Shown here one piece after another: positions 1-9,003 of a DNA stretch of 64,000 nt (position 1 is its first letter; each line of letters begins with the position of its first letter). The stretch lies in the NCBI GenBank assembly GCA_028824295.1, contig JAPPED010000015.1, forward strand, positions 62,001 to 126,000, written 5' to 3'. The notes beneath the pieces were generated by a model, which saw only the letters and a program-made list of their open reading frames with translations, was not told the DNA's origin and ran no database searches. The position numbers were made by a program, and so were the translations under genes. This DNA comes from Rhodospirillales bacterium. GTDB taxonomy: Bacteria; Pseudomonadota; Alphaproteobacteria; TMED109.

Positions 1-26
1 CTGCCGGTGCCGGACAGTGCCTCGGG

Positions 27-1178
27 TCACTGGAGTCGAGCGATCTCCTTCCATTGACCGCCCTCGACCACTGACAAGATGACCTCGTCCGAGCCCTGAT
101 GGTCGTCGGCCGAGTAGTCGACGTGGTTGTCAAGGATCGGGTCGTAGTAGTCCAGGCTCTCGATCGCCTCAAGGAAGGTGTCGACAGTGAGGTTGCGCCC
201 TGCCTTCTCCAGCGCCCGGGTCAGGCCGGTGGCAGCGGAGTAGCCGAGCAGGGCGCCGGTTCCCGGAAACTCACCGTGTGCTTCCGTGTAGGCCGCGATG
301 AAGGCTGCCGGCTCGGGCTGGTCGGCCCGGGCCGCCAGGTCGGCCCAGCCGGCCGCGGCGAACAGGCCTTCGGTCAGGCCACCGGGTACTTTCGCGAGGA
401 GGGTATGGAAGCTCCCCGAGGACCCGACGAACTTGATGTCGTCGAAACCGAGCTTCTTCGCGGTTCCGAGCACCGTAATCGTTTGGCGGATTCCCAGCGC
501 GAGTCCGACCATCTCGCAGCCCTCGGACCGGAGCTTCTGCAGGGAACCTGCGAAGTCCGTCTCGTCGGGCTTGTGGGCGGTTTCCGCGGCGTACGTCACC
601 GCCGCGTTTGCGGCGGCTTCGTCGCTGAGGGCCTCTTGGACTTCAATCCCGAAATCGGACGGGATGTACATGGTGCAGACCGTGGTGACCTCGTGGTGCT
701 CCACCATGTACCGCGCGGCCAGACGCAGCTGGTCGTAGTACGTGCTGGACCCCAGGAAGCGCAGGCGGATCGGTTCCTCCACCATCTGGCGGGCGGCGGA
801 AAGTGGCGAGATGTTCGGAATGTTGTTCGGGGTCGTGAGCTTGAAGCCGGCGATGTTCATGGGGGTTCCCAGCGACAGGAACATCGCGAACACCTGATCG
901 CGGTTGACGAGCTTGTTGTACCCCTGCATCGCCTTCTGCATCTGGTAGCTGCTGTCCTCGACGACGAACCGGATGGTCCTGCCGTGAATGCCGCCGGCGC
1001 CGTTGACCACGTCGAAATGCATCTGTGCGGCAGTGACCGCGGGTGCGCCGAACGCCGCAAAGATTCCGGACAGGTCGTTCACGGAACCGATGACAATCTC
1101 GTCATCGCTGACACCCTGCTCGGCGAAGGCGGGTGTCGCGACGATCAGTGTTGCCGCCAGAAATTTCAGGAATCTCAT
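27..1178 (-). CDS. ABC transporter substrate-binding protein, branched-chain amino acid (LivK-like) family
   Basis: This 383-aa exported protein is the likely solute receptor for the livHMGF transporter just upstream in the operon. Residues 1-19 (MRFLKFLAATLIVATPAFA) form a typical Sec signal peptide, followed by the type I periplasmic-binding fold (IVIGSVNDLSG near the start of the mature protein, then GRTIRFVVEDSSY). The length is normal for the family. The ATG has a strong Shine-Dalgarno (AAGGAGG) 6-7 nt upstream and lies 20 nt after the acyl-CoA ligase stop, so it is the last gene of the operon. The ligand cannot be read from sequence. The embedded ligase suggests a carboxylic or aromatic acid as readily as an amino acid, but that is inference. 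Confidence 0.9.
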   Translation of the reverse strand: MRFLKFLAATLIVATPAFAEQGVSDDEIVIGSVNDLSGIFAAFGAPAVTAAQMHFDVVNGAGGIHGRTIRFVVEDSSYQMQKAMQGYNKLVNRDQVFAMFLSLGTPMNIAGFKLTTPNNIPNISPLSAARQMVEEPIRLRFLGSSTYYDQLRLAARYMVEHHEVTTVCTMYIPSDFGIEVQEALSDEAAANAAVTYAAETAHKPDETDFAGSLQKLRSEGCEMVGLALGIRQTITVLGTAKKLGFDDIKFVGSSGSFHTLLAKVPGGLTEGLFAAAGWADLAARADQPEPAAFIAAYTEAHGEFPGTGALLGYSAATGLTRALEKAGRNLTVDTFLEAIESLDYYDPILDNHVDYSADDHQGSDEVILSVVEGGQWKEIARLQ

Positions 1179-1198
1179 GTTCGCCCTCCTTGACGAAG

Positions 1199-3082
1199 TC
1201 AGTACATTTCCGCGATCAACGCCTCGTGCTTGCGCTGCACGAAGTCGCGGCGAAGCTTCATGGTGGGTGTCAGCTCATCGTCTTCAGCCGTGAGCAGGCA
1301 GTCGATCAGGCGGAAGTCCTTCACCTGCTCGACCCGCGCGAACTGGTTATTGACGGTTTCGACTTCCGTACGGATCAATGTCTGCACGGGTTCCGCAGCG
1401 CACAGTGAAGCGAAATCCGAGAACGGCACGCGGCGCTCCTGCGCGAAGCGTTCCACATTTTCCTGATCAATCATGATCAGCGCCGTGAGGTACTTCCGGC
1501 GATCGCCGACCACGACAGCATCAGCGATGTACGGAGAGAATTTCATCTGGTTCTCCATCGTCGCTGGCGTGATGTTCTTCCCCCCGGCCGTGATGATGAT
1601 GTCCTTGATGCGCCCGGTGATCCAGAAGAATCCCCGGTTGTCGACCCGCCCCACGTCGCCCGTGTGCAACCATCCGTCACGAATGGTCTCCGCGGTCTTC
1701 TCCGGGTTGTTCCAGTACCCCTGAAACACGAGGGGCCCCTTGGCCACGATCTCGCCGTCTTCCGCGATCCGCATTTCCACGCCCGGGACCGCAACGCCGA
1801 TCGAGCCGGTCTCGTTGCGGTCCGGCAGGTTGACCGAGAGCACGCCCGAGCTCTCGGTCTGCCCGTAGCCCTCGAGCATGACCAGCCCGATCGCCCAGTA
1901 CCACTTCACCAGGTCCGGCGAGATGGGGGCGGCTCCCGTCGCGACGCGACGCGCGCGGTCAAGTCCGATCATCCGGCGCAGGTTGGCCAGCACCAGCCAA
2001 TCCCAGAGCCGGTAGCGCGCCTCAAGCCAGTCCGGCACCCGGCGGCCCGTCATCCGGAATTCGGCCCGCTGCATGCCGCAGGCAACCGCCCGACCGAACG
2101 CCCACCGGCCGAGCGGCGTTGCCTCTTCGTTCAGCAGCATGACGCGCGAATAGATCTTTTCCCAGAGCCGCGGCACCGCGGTGAAGAACGATGGCGAGAT
2201 CTCGCGCAGGTTGTCGAAGACGGTGTCGGGACTCTCGGCGAAGTTGACCACCGATTTCGCGGCCAGCGGCACGAAGGCGGACAGCAGACGTTCGAGCACG
2301 TGGCAGAGCGGCAGAAAGCACAACTGCTCGTCCCCATCCTCGACGGGGAGCATGCGGAGGCCCGACTGCACGGAAAAGACGATGTTCTCGTGGGAGATCA
2401 TCGCTCCCTTCGGCTGTCCGGTCGTTCCAGAGGTGTAAATCAGAATGGCGGTGTCATCGGGACGCGACGCGGCGATTTCGCGTTCGAAGCGCCCTGGGTC
2501 CGCGGAGTGGGCGCGGGCGCCCAGCTCGTACAGCTCGTCGAGAAACATCACGGATTCGTCAACGAAGCCGCGCAATCCGTCCCGCTCGACCACGATGCAC
2601 GTGAGCACGTTCGGGACGCGGTCGCGGATCTCGAGAAACTTGTCGAGCTGCTCGTCGTTCTCGACGATCAGGAACCGGCTCTTCGAATCGGCGAGCAGGA
2701 ACGCCACCTGCTCGGCGCTGTCCGTCGGATAGATGCCGTTCGTGATCCCGCCCATGCACTGGACCCCGAGATCGGCATACAGCCATTCCTTGTTGTCTTC
2801 GGAGAGAACGGAGACCACGTCGCCTCGCTTGAGGCCCAGCGACGCGAGCCCCATGCCGATTGCCCGAGCGGCGTCGAGGAACCGCGCCCAGGTATGGCTC
2901 CGCCAGATTCCCAGCGTCTTTTCCCGGTGGGCGATCCGTTCCTCCAAGGTCCGGCAGCGGTGCAGGAACACCTTTGGCACCGTGTCGCACCCGTCGATCA
3001 GGTACGGGGCACAGGGCGCGGCGTGATCGGCGTGGACCGCCTGGCCGGCTTCCGGTGGCAGGGTTAACACGGGGGATCTCAC
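1199..3082 (-). CDS. AMP-dependent synthetase / long-chain acyl-CoA ligase
   Basis: This 627-aa adenylate-forming enzyme should activate a carboxylic acid with ATP and CoA to give an acyl-CoA. The P-loop motif YTSGTTGQPKG lies at about residues 216-226. GYGQTESSG and the TGD motif (LHTGDVGRVDNRGFFWITGR) follow, with GKNITP towards the C-terminus. Length and motifs fit the FadD15-like long-chain ligases found beside liv-type transporters. The GTG start overlaps the livF stop (GTGA); a second GTG at 3070 sits behind GGAGG and is an alternative. It lies between the ATPase and the binding-protein gene of the transporter, which implies that the imported substrate is CoA-activated, though this is not proven. 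Confidence 0.9.
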   Translation of the reverse strand: MRSPVLTLPPEAGQAVHADHAAPCAPYLIDGCDTVPKVFLHRCRTLEERIAHREKTLGIWRSHTWARFLDAARAIGMGLASLGLKRGDVVSVLSEDNKEWLYADLGVQCMGGITNGIYPTDSAEQVAFLLADSKSRFLIVENDEQLDKFLEIRDRVPNVLTCIVVERDGLRGFVDESVMFLDELYELGARAHSADPGRFEREIAASRPDDTAILIYTSGTTGQPKGAMISHENIVFSVQSGLRMLPVEDGDEQLCFLPLCHVLERLLSAFVPLAAKSVVNFAESPDTVFDNLREISPSFFTAVPRLWEKIYSRVMLLNEEATPLGRWAFGRAVACGMQRAEFRMTGRRVPDWLEARYRLWDWLVLANLRRMIGLDRARRVATGAAPISPDLVKWYWAIGLVMLEGYGQTESSGVLSVNLPDRNETGSIGVAVPGVEMRIAEDGEIVAKGPLVFQGYWNNPEKTAETIRDGWLHTGDVGRVDNRGFFWITGRIKDIIITAGGKNITPATMENQMKFSPYIADAVVVGDRRKYLTALIMIDQENVERFAQERRVPFSDFASLCAAEPVQTLIRTEVETVNNQFARVEQVKDFRLIDCLLTAEDDELTPTMKLRRDFVQRKHEALIAEMY

Positions 3083-3849
3083 CTCCAGGACTTCCGGCGT
3101 TTCCAGCGTCGGTCGCCACGCACGCTGTTCTGGTGGCCGCCAAGGTAGAACTCCTGGATGTCCCGACTTTCCTTGAGGGCCTCCGTGGGGCCATCCAGCA
3201 CGATGCGGCCGGTCTCCATCACGTAGCCGAAATCCGCGACTTCGAGCGCCAGCTTGGCGTTTTGCTCCACGAGCAGCACGCTGATTCCGCGTTCCTGGTT
3301 GAGGCGTCGGATGACGGTGAAGATGCCGCGCACGAGTAGGGGCGAAAGACCCAGGGACGGCTCGTCGAGGAGCATCAGCTTCGGGCGCGCCATCAGCCCG
3401 CGCGCGACGGCGAGCATCTGCTGCTGGCCGCCCGACAGCGTGCCGGCAGGCTGCGCCAACCGTTCCTGAAGGATCGGAAAATAGTCGAGGACCCTGCTGA
3501 TATCCGCGGCGATGCCGCTGTCCGCGCGGGAGTACGCGCCCATCTCGAGATTTTGGGCCACGGTCAGCAACGGAAAGATCTCGCGCCCTTCAGGTACGTG
3601 CACGATACCGCGCCGCACGATCGCGTCGGGCTCCTTGTGAGCGATGGCTTCACCGGCAAATTGCACTGCTCCTTTTTCCGGGTTCAGCACGCCCGAAATC
3701 GTTTTCAGAAGGGTGGTCTTGCCGGCGCCGTTGGCGCCGAGCACGGTCACAATGGTCCCCTCCCGCACGTCGAGACTGATGCCGCGGATGGCCAGCACGG
3801 GCCCGTAGTAGCTCTCCAGGTTGCGGACCTGGAGGAGGGCGCCGCTCAT
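3079..3849 (-). CDS. livF: branched-chain amino acid type ABC transporter ATP-binding protein LivF
   Basis: This 256-aa cytoplasmic ATPase is the LivF half of the Liv heterodimer. Walker A is GANGAGKT at about 38-45, the ABC signature LSGGQ at 138-142 and Walker B LMLLDEPS at about 158-165. The VRRGIVHVPEGREIFP stretch is characteristic of LivF. The ATG overlaps the livG stop by 4 nt and the stop overlaps the GTG of the acyl-CoA ligase. It works with LivG, LivH and LivM. The C-terminal tail after FYLGG is a few residues longer than usual and arginine-rich. Confidence 0.95.
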   Translation of the reverse strand: MSGALLQVRNLESYYGPVLAIRGISLDVREGTIVTVLGANGAGKTTLLKTISGVLNPEKGAVQFAGEAIAHKEPDAIVRRGIVHVPEGREIFPLLTVAQNLEMGAYSRADSGIAADISRVLDYFPILQERLAQPAGTLSGGQQQMLAVARGLMARPKLMLLDEPSLGLSPLLVRGIFTVIRRLNQERGISVLLVEQNAKLALEVADFGYVMETGRIVLDGPTEALKESRDIQEFYLGGHQNSVRGDRRWKRRKSWR

Positions 3850-4622
3850 GTCGCGGGGCTCCGGTCGAGCCCCAGGAACGCATGCAGGACTTCCGGATGC
3901 GACTGCACCTCCGCAGGGGTACCAAGTGCGATCACCCGGCCTTCGGCCAGCACCAGCACCCGGTCTGACACTGCGGAAACCAGCCCCATGTCATGCTCGA
4001 CCATGAGGATGGTGATGCCGAGCTCCGCACGGATATCACTGATCCAGAACTGCATGTCCCGCGATTCTTCCGCGGACAGCCCGGATGCCGGCTCGTCCAG
4101 CAGGACGATCCGGGGCTCCATGGCGAGTGCCCGGCCGACTTCCACCACCTTGCGGGTGCCGTACGGGAGGCCGGCGATTCGCTGTTCGCGGGAAGCGTGC
4201 AGATCCAGGAAATCGATGACCCGCTCGACCGCTTCGCGATGCGCGATTTCCTCCCGCCGGGCTGCCGGGCTGAAAATCGCTTGCGACACGAACGAAGCCC
4301 GGCGGTGGGTATGGCGGCCGATCAGCAGGTTCTGCAACACGGTCGACGTTTCGAACAGGTCGATGTTCTGAAATGTGCGGGCAATGCCAAGCGGGGCGAT
4401 GTCAGCCGGGCGCCGGTTCAGAAGGCTGGCTCCGTCTAGCCGCACATCCCCGGAGTCCGGCTCGCAAAAGCGGGAGATCAGGTTGAAGAGCGTCGACTTG
4501 CCCGCTCCGTTCGGCCCCACGATGGCGAAGATCTCGCCGGGCTCGACGCTGAACGAGACGTTGGTGAGCGCCGTGACACCCCCGAAACGGATGGTAACGT
4601 CGCGCACGTCGAGCAGGCTCAC
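3846..4622 (-). CDS. livG: branched-chain amino acid type ABC transporter ATP-binding protein LivG
   Basis: This 258-aa ATPase has Walker A GPNGAGKST at about 36-44, then LIGRHTH and the LivG-type PYGTRKVVEVGRALA signature region in place of a strict LSGGQ, with Walker B RIVLLDEPASGL. These are the usual LivG variants. The start is GTG and overlaps the livM stop as GTGA; the stop overlaps the livF ATG. It powers the transporter together with LivF. Confidence 0.95.
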   Translation of the reverse strand: MSLLDVRDVTIRFGGVTALTNVSFSVEPGEIFAIVGPNGAGKSTLFNLISRFCEPDSGDVRLDGASLLNRRPADIAPLGIARTFQNIDLFETSTVLQNLLIGRHTHRRASFVSQAIFSPAARREEIAHREAVERVIDFLDLHASREQRIAGLPYGTRKVVEVGRALAMEPRIVLLDEPASGLSAEESRDMQFWISDIRAELGITILMVEHDMGLVSAVSDRVLVLAEGRVIALGTPAEVQSHPEVLHAFLGLDRSPAT

Positions 4623-5719
4623 CGGACGCGCTCCGTTTTCAGATACGACCGCTGGCGACGGAACAGGTCACGGCGGTAGAACGGAAACAGCTCGAAGTAG
4701 ATCCGCCACTTGGTGATCCTGCCGTGGACACCCTGCGGCTCGAAGAGGATGAAGAGGACCAGGATCAGGCCGAACACCCCGGTCTCGAGCCCGGGAATCG
4801 CGACCCCGCCGGTACCGATGGCCTCCGTGATCCAGTCCCGACCGATATTGATGGCCTGGGGGATCACCCCCACCACGAGAGCTCCGTAGAAGGCGCCATG
4901 AAGCGAACCGATCCCGCCAATGACGATCATGAGCAGCAGCTGGATCGAGACCACCACCGTGAAGACCTCGTGGTTGAAGGTGTAGAAGAAATGCCCGAGG
5001 AGGGCTCCGGCCCAGCCAGTGATCAGGCAGGACAGCCCGAACGCAGCCGCTTTCGTCCATGCCAGTCGGACTCCCATCGCTTGGGCAGACACCTCTGAAT
5101 CGCGGATCGCGAGAAAAGCTCTGCCGAGCGGCGCGCGGAGGATGTTGCGGTATCCAAGCGTGATCATGAGCACGATCGAAAGGCACAGCCAGTAGAATCG
5201 GTCCGGGGAACTGAACCGGTCCACGTCTATCCCGGCGATAGTGATGGTCGGCGCGGTCAGGCCAATCACCCCTCCCGTCCACGGCTCGGCCAGGACAATG
5301 AAGTCCTCGACCAGCATCGATAGGGCAAGCGTCGCGATGGCGAGGTAGATGCCGTGAAGCCGGAACACGGGAATGGCGATCAGCACGCCGACAATCCCGG
5401 TGAGGACACCGGCCAGCGCGAACGAGGCCAGAAACGGAAGTCCGAAGCGGTCCATCAGGATGGCATGGGCGTAACAGCCGACGGCGAGAAATGCGGCGTG
5501 GCCGAGGCTCACCTGCCCGGCGTGCCCCGTCAGCAGCATGAGGCCCATGCCGGCGACGGCCCAGATGAGGACGCCCGTGACCTCCCCGATGAGGAAGTCG
5601 TCCAGCACGAACGGCAGCCCGACGGCGAGCGCGACGAGAGCGGCATAGCGACAGGCCTGATAGCCGTCGGCGAACAGCCGGATGTCGTGGTTGTAGCTGG
5701 TCTTGAAGGGAACGCGCAT
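4619..5719 (-). CDS. livM: branched-chain amino acid type ABC transporter permease LivM
   Basis: This 366-aa multi-spanning membrane protein carries the LivM signature LLTGHAGQVSLGHAAF and the coupling region around FLAIRDSEVSAQAMGV. About 8-10 hydrophobic segments can be counted. I chose the ATG at 5719 (MRVPFKTS) because the reading frame upstream runs back into livH; the livH stop lies 4 nt before this ATG. It pairs with LivH to form the channel. The C-terminus ends in a basic tail after LFILFEPQGVHG, as in many LivM proteins. Confidence 0.92.
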   Translation of the reverse strand: MRVPFKTSYNHDIRLFADGYQACRYAALVALAVGLPFVLDDFLIGEVTGVLIWAVAGMGLMLLTGHAGQVSLGHAAFLAVGCYAHAILMDRFGLPFLASFALAGVLTGIVGVLIAIPVFRLHGIYLAIATLALSMLVEDFIVLAEPWTGGVIGLTAPTITIAGIDVDRFSSPDRFYWLCLSIVLMITLGYRNILRAPLGRAFLAIRDSEVSAQAMGVRLAWTKAAAFGLSCLITGWAGALLGHFFYTFNHEVFTVVVSIQLLLMIVIGGIGSLHGAFYGALVVGVIPQAINIGRDWITEAIGTGGVAIPGLETGVFGLILVLFILFEPQGVHGRITKWRIYFELFPFYRRDLFRRQRSYLKTERVR

Positions 5720-5723
5720 CGCT

Positions 5724-6599
5724 TCAGAGCTTCTTGCCTCTGACCTGAGCAAACAGACCGTGCGGACGGAAGATCAGCACGAGGAGGAGGACGGCATAGG
5801 GCGCGATCTGCGCATAACCGGCCGCGACGTATCGAGCGGCGAAGGGTTCCACGAGGCCGATGATCAGGCCGCCCAGCAATGCTCCTGGCAGCGACCCGAA
5901 CCCTCCGATGACCGCCGCGGCAAACGCCTTGATGCCAAGCAGTCCGGCGCTCGGGTCCACCGAACCCTTGGCGGCAAACAGGATTCCTGCGACGGCGGCG
6001 GTCGCGCCGGCCAGCATCCAGGTCAATCCATGGACCCGCTTGACGGGGATGCCCATGTAATAGGCGGCCAGCTGGTTCTGGCTTGCCGCCTGCATGGCAA
6101 CGCCAAGTTTGGTGCGGCTGAAGAACAGGTACAACAGGCCGGTCAGCAGAACGGTGACAGCGATCACCGCGATTTCGTCGGCACTCAGGACGACTTCACC
6201 AAACGCAACGTGGGTGCCTGCGACCGGATGGTCCATGACCAGTGGATCGTGGCCCCAGATGGCGCCAGCGACGAACCGCAGCACGAAACCGAACGCAATC
6301 GTGAGGATGACGACGGCGATCTGTGACTGGCCGAACAGGGGGCGAAGAAGGGTCCGCTCGACCGCCATGCCGAACGCGGCCATGATCAGGATGGCACCGA
6401 CGCAGGCCAGCCAGAACGGCAGGCCGCCGTGGGATTCGTTGCCCAGTCCGATGGCAATGAAGGCGCCGAGCATCATCATGTCGCCCTGCGCAAAATTGAC
6501 CTGCTCGGTGGCTTTGTAGATCAGCACGAAGCCAAGGGCGATCAGGCCATAGACGCAGCCGTTGGCAAGACCGCCTACCATGAGCTGAAGATCTTCCAA
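5724..6599 (-). CDS. livH: branched-chain amino acid type ABC transporter permease LivH
   Basis: This 291-aa integral membrane permease is the first gene of the operon livH-livM-livG-livF-ligase-binding protein. The N-terminal LANGCVYGLIALGFVLIYKA and VNFAQGDMMMLGAF stretches are diagnostic for LivH. The start is TTG at 6599, with GGAG 7 nt upstream in the right place. The next in-frame ATG is six codons further in and has no better ribosome site. An FGxLPGALLGGL stretch near the C-terminus matches the family. Confidence 0.93.
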   Translation of the reverse strand: MEDLQLMVGGLANGCVYGLIALGFVLIYKATEQVNFAQGDMMMLGAFIAIGLGNESHGGLPFWLACVGAILIMAAFGMAVERTLLRPLFGQSQIAVVILTIAFGFVLRFVAGAIWGHDPLVMDHPVAGTHVAFGEVVLSADEIAVIAVTVLLTGLLYLFFSRTKLGVAMQAASQNQLAAYYMGIPVKRVHGLTWMLAGATAAVAGILFAAKGSVDPSAGLLGIKAFAAAVIGGFGSLPGALLGGLIIGLVEPFAARYVAAGYAQIAPYAVLLLVLIFRPHGLFAQVRGKKL

Positions 6600-6893
6600 G
6601 CGCCCGCTCCGATAGCACGTCGGCCGATTGACATGAGTGCGCCCCTGACAGTTTCACTGGCAGCAGTGTGTGGTCAACTGCGGGCCTGGTCGGGTGGCCA
6701 GGGTCGAAGCGCCGGCGCGGCTGTCGAGGTCACGTATCGCCGGTGTCGGCGGTGATCCGTACAACTTGGCGCGGTCCCCGGCCGATGCTGCGTCCGTCGG
6801 GCGCCATGCGCCCCGAGGGCCGGTGCCGCGTATCAAGGTCCCGGTGCGGGATAGTTTCCGGGGTATCCGAAGGCGGATATTGTCGGGGGTGTT
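6600..6893. other. intergenic region upstream of the liv operon
   Basis: These 294 bp separate the livH start from the end of the DUF2244 gene, which is read in the same direction. They should contain the liv operon promoter and possibly a terminator for the upstream gene. I see no clear sigma70 consensus, strong hairpin or convincing small ORF. Confidence 0.5.
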
Positions 6894-7412
6894 CTAAGAC
6901 GGGGAGACGACACTCGGCGGCAGTGCCCGCCAACGCCGGATACCATCGCGGAGGAGTTCTGCGCACTTGGCACGCTCCTCGGGGGCTAGGAATGCGCCGA
7001 TCACGAGGCTGCGGCCGTGCGAGGAGAGCCGAAGCTGGTCGGCGCGGTCGCCGGTATCGTCGAAGTCGATCCGAAGCCAATGCGGCTGAAACGTCCAGGA
7101 CCGGGCCCGGCCGTCCGCGCGCGTTTGCACGATCTGGAGTGCCTCCGTGTCAAGTCGTATCCGCTCACGTTCGCGCGCGCTCCGGTAACTCCACCGGAAT
7201 GCCATGTAGACAAGGAGCATGTCGAGCCCGAGAAACGCGAAGACGGGCCACGCCCCCAGCGAGGCGAAGACGATTCCAATGGTGAGGCAGGACGCTGCGA
7301 CAGTGCCCATGAGCAGACGGAAGCCGGTCGGTCCGAGCGATCGGTGCGGCAGGAGCACGGTGTCGAGGAGGACCGTTCGCTCGCAGGCGGCAAGTGTTTG
7401 GACCGGTGCCAT
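6894..7412 (-). CDS. DUF2244 family membrane protein
   Basis: This 172-aa protein has two adjacent hydrophobic helices early on (LMGTVAASCLTIGIVFASLG and WPVFAFLGLDMLLVYMAF), followed by a soluble C-terminal half with the ARSWTFQPHWLRIDF and SHGRSLVIGAFLAPEER stretches seen in DUF2244 proteins of alphaproteobacteria. The function is unknown; family members are inner-membrane proteins often found near respiratory genes. I start at the ATG at 7412 (MAPVQTL). The open frame continues about 100 codons upstream, but that extension is arginine-rich, lacks similarity and overlaps the divergent promoter region of waaA. No good Shine-Dalgarno precedes this ATG. Confidence 0.72.
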   Translation of the reverse strand: MAPVQTLAACERTVLLDTVLLPHRSLGPTGFRLLMGTVAASCLTIGIVFASLGAWPVFAFLGLDMLLVYMAFRWSYRSARERERIRLDTEALQIVQTRADGRARSWTFQPHWLRIDFDDTGDRADQLRLSSHGRSLVIGAFLAPEERAKCAELLRDGIRRWRALPPSVVSPS

Positions 7413-7698
7413 GACAGAAGAATAGGAGAGTTTTCGTGCTGGGGCAGCGACTTGCCGGAACTTCCGGTCGGGACCGCTGCGGAAAGGCGGAGGCGCGTGC
7501 GGTTGTCCTCCGCCATGTCGTCGAGAGCCGGTGCGTACCGCGCAGCTGTACGATGGCTGCCGGTCGATCCGGCAGCTGGCGGGTCGGGGCCGAGGCCATT
7601 CGGGGCAGCGGACCCGGTCACTTTTCGCCCTGGGCTTCCGTACTGTCCTGCGGTTTCGCTGGTTGATCCTTCCCGTTTCCCCTTGTAGGTCCTCGCAA

Positions 7699-9003
7699 AT
7701 GGTGACATTCACCGGCGCATCGGCGGTCCTGCTTGCCAGCCGGATGGCTTGGGCGGCCGCGACTCCCGTGTTGGGGCCGGTTTTACGCGCGCGCGTCCGG
7801 CGCGGGCGCGAAGATCCCGACCGCCTCGGCGAGCGGCTCGGCTACCCGTCCGTGCCGCGCCCACAGGGCCCGCTGTGCTGGGTGCACGCGGCAAGCCTGG
7901 GCGAGGCGCGATCGGTGGAACCGATCATCCGCCGCCTGGTGGAAGAGCACGGGATGGACGTGCTGCTGACCACGGTGACCGTGACGTCCGCCCGTGCCAT
8001 GGCGCAGGCGCTCCCGCCCCGGGCCTGCCACCAGTTTGCTCCCCTAGACCGACGTGCGGCCATGGGCCGATTCCTTAACCATTGGCGACCGGACTGCGCG
8101 CTACGCGTGGAATCGGAGATCTGGCCGGAAACGCTCAGTGCGCTCATCCAACGGCGCATCCCCCGGGCGATCGTGCAGGCACGCCTGTCCGCTCGTTCTG
8201 CGACACGATGGCGTTGGCTGGGCGGAGCGCTCCGACAGCTGCTGGACGGGTTTGATCCCGTGATCGCCCAGACAACGGTCGACCGGAAGCGCCTCGCGGA
8301 CCTTGGTGTGGCCCACGTTCAGGGCCCTTTCAATCTGAAGGCCGACGCGGGCGTCCCGGATTCGGATCCGGCGTCGCTGGCGGCCCTGCAGAACGATCTG
8401 GGGCAGCGCCCGCTCTGGCTGGCGGCCAGCACGCATCCTGGCGAGGAGACCATTGCCCTGGCCGCGCACGCCCGGCTTTCGTCGCGCTGGCCGGACCTGC
8501 TGACCATCTTGTTGCCGCGCCATCCCGACCGGGGCAGTACGATCGAGGCCGACGTGCGGAAACGTGGACTGACGGTCCGCCGCCGGAGTCTTGGGGTGCT
8601 GCCGGGTGATGCGAACGTCTACGTTGCCGACACGCTGGGAGAGACCGGGCTCTTCTATCGGCTGGTGCCCGTCGCGCTGGTCGGCGGCACGCTCGCGTCC
8701 AGGGGAGGTCACAACCTGCTCGAGCCCGCGCAACTGGATTGCGCCATCTTGCACGGGCCTGACATCGCGAACGTTGTCGATGTTGCCGCGGAACTCAAGC
8801 AGGCGGGCGCAGCGACAGAGGTGCTGGATGCCGACACGCTGGCCGCCGCGCTATCGCACCTTCTCGAACAACCGGCGGCGGCCAAGCACATGGCCGCCGC
8901 GGCGAGACAGGTAGCGGCCCGGGCGCGCGGCGTCACCACACAGGTGACCGAGCTGCTCGGACCCATGATTGCGGCGGCCAAGGTGGCGCATGCGCGCACC
9001 TGA
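7699..9003 (+). CDS. waaA: 3-deoxy-D-manno-octulosonic acid (Kdo) transferase
   Basis: This 434-aa inner-membrane-associated glycosyltransferase adds Kdo to lipid IVA in lipopolysaccharide synthesis. An N-terminal hydrophobic stretch is followed by the family motif VHAASLGEA at about 62-70, whose Glu is the catalytic base in the family. RVESEIWPE and the C-terminal GGTLASRGGHNLLEPA nucleotide-sugar site follow. The frame is open further upstream, but the ATG at 7699 gives the family length. The gene overlaps lpxK by 14 nt and starts a waaA-lpxK-lpxL operon. Confidence 0.92.
   Translation: MVTFTGASAVLLASRMAWAAATPVLGPVLRARVRRGREDPDRLGERLGYPSVPRPQGPLCWVHAASLGEARSVEPIIRRLVEEHGMDVLLTTVTVTSARAMAQALPPRACHQFAPLDRRAAMGRFLNHWRPDCALRVESEIWPETLSALIQRRIPRAIVQARLSARSATRWRWLGGALRQLLDGFDPVIAQTTVDRKRLADLGVAHVQGPFNLKADAGVPDSDPASLAALQNDLGQRPLWLAASTHPGEETIALAAHARLSSRWPDLLTILLPRHPDRGSTIEADVRKRGLTVRRRSLGVLPGDANVYVADTLGETGLFYRLVPVALVGGTLASRGGHNLLEPAQLDCAILHGPDIANVVDVAAELKQAGAATEVLDADTLAAALSHLLEQPAAAKHMAAAARQVAARARGVTTQVTELLGPMIAAAKVAHART

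Noticed and set aside
7413-7712. 100-residue N-terminal extension of the DUF2244 protein
   Set aside because: The extension is arginine/proline-rich, unlike the family, and would overlap the waaA promoter and start.
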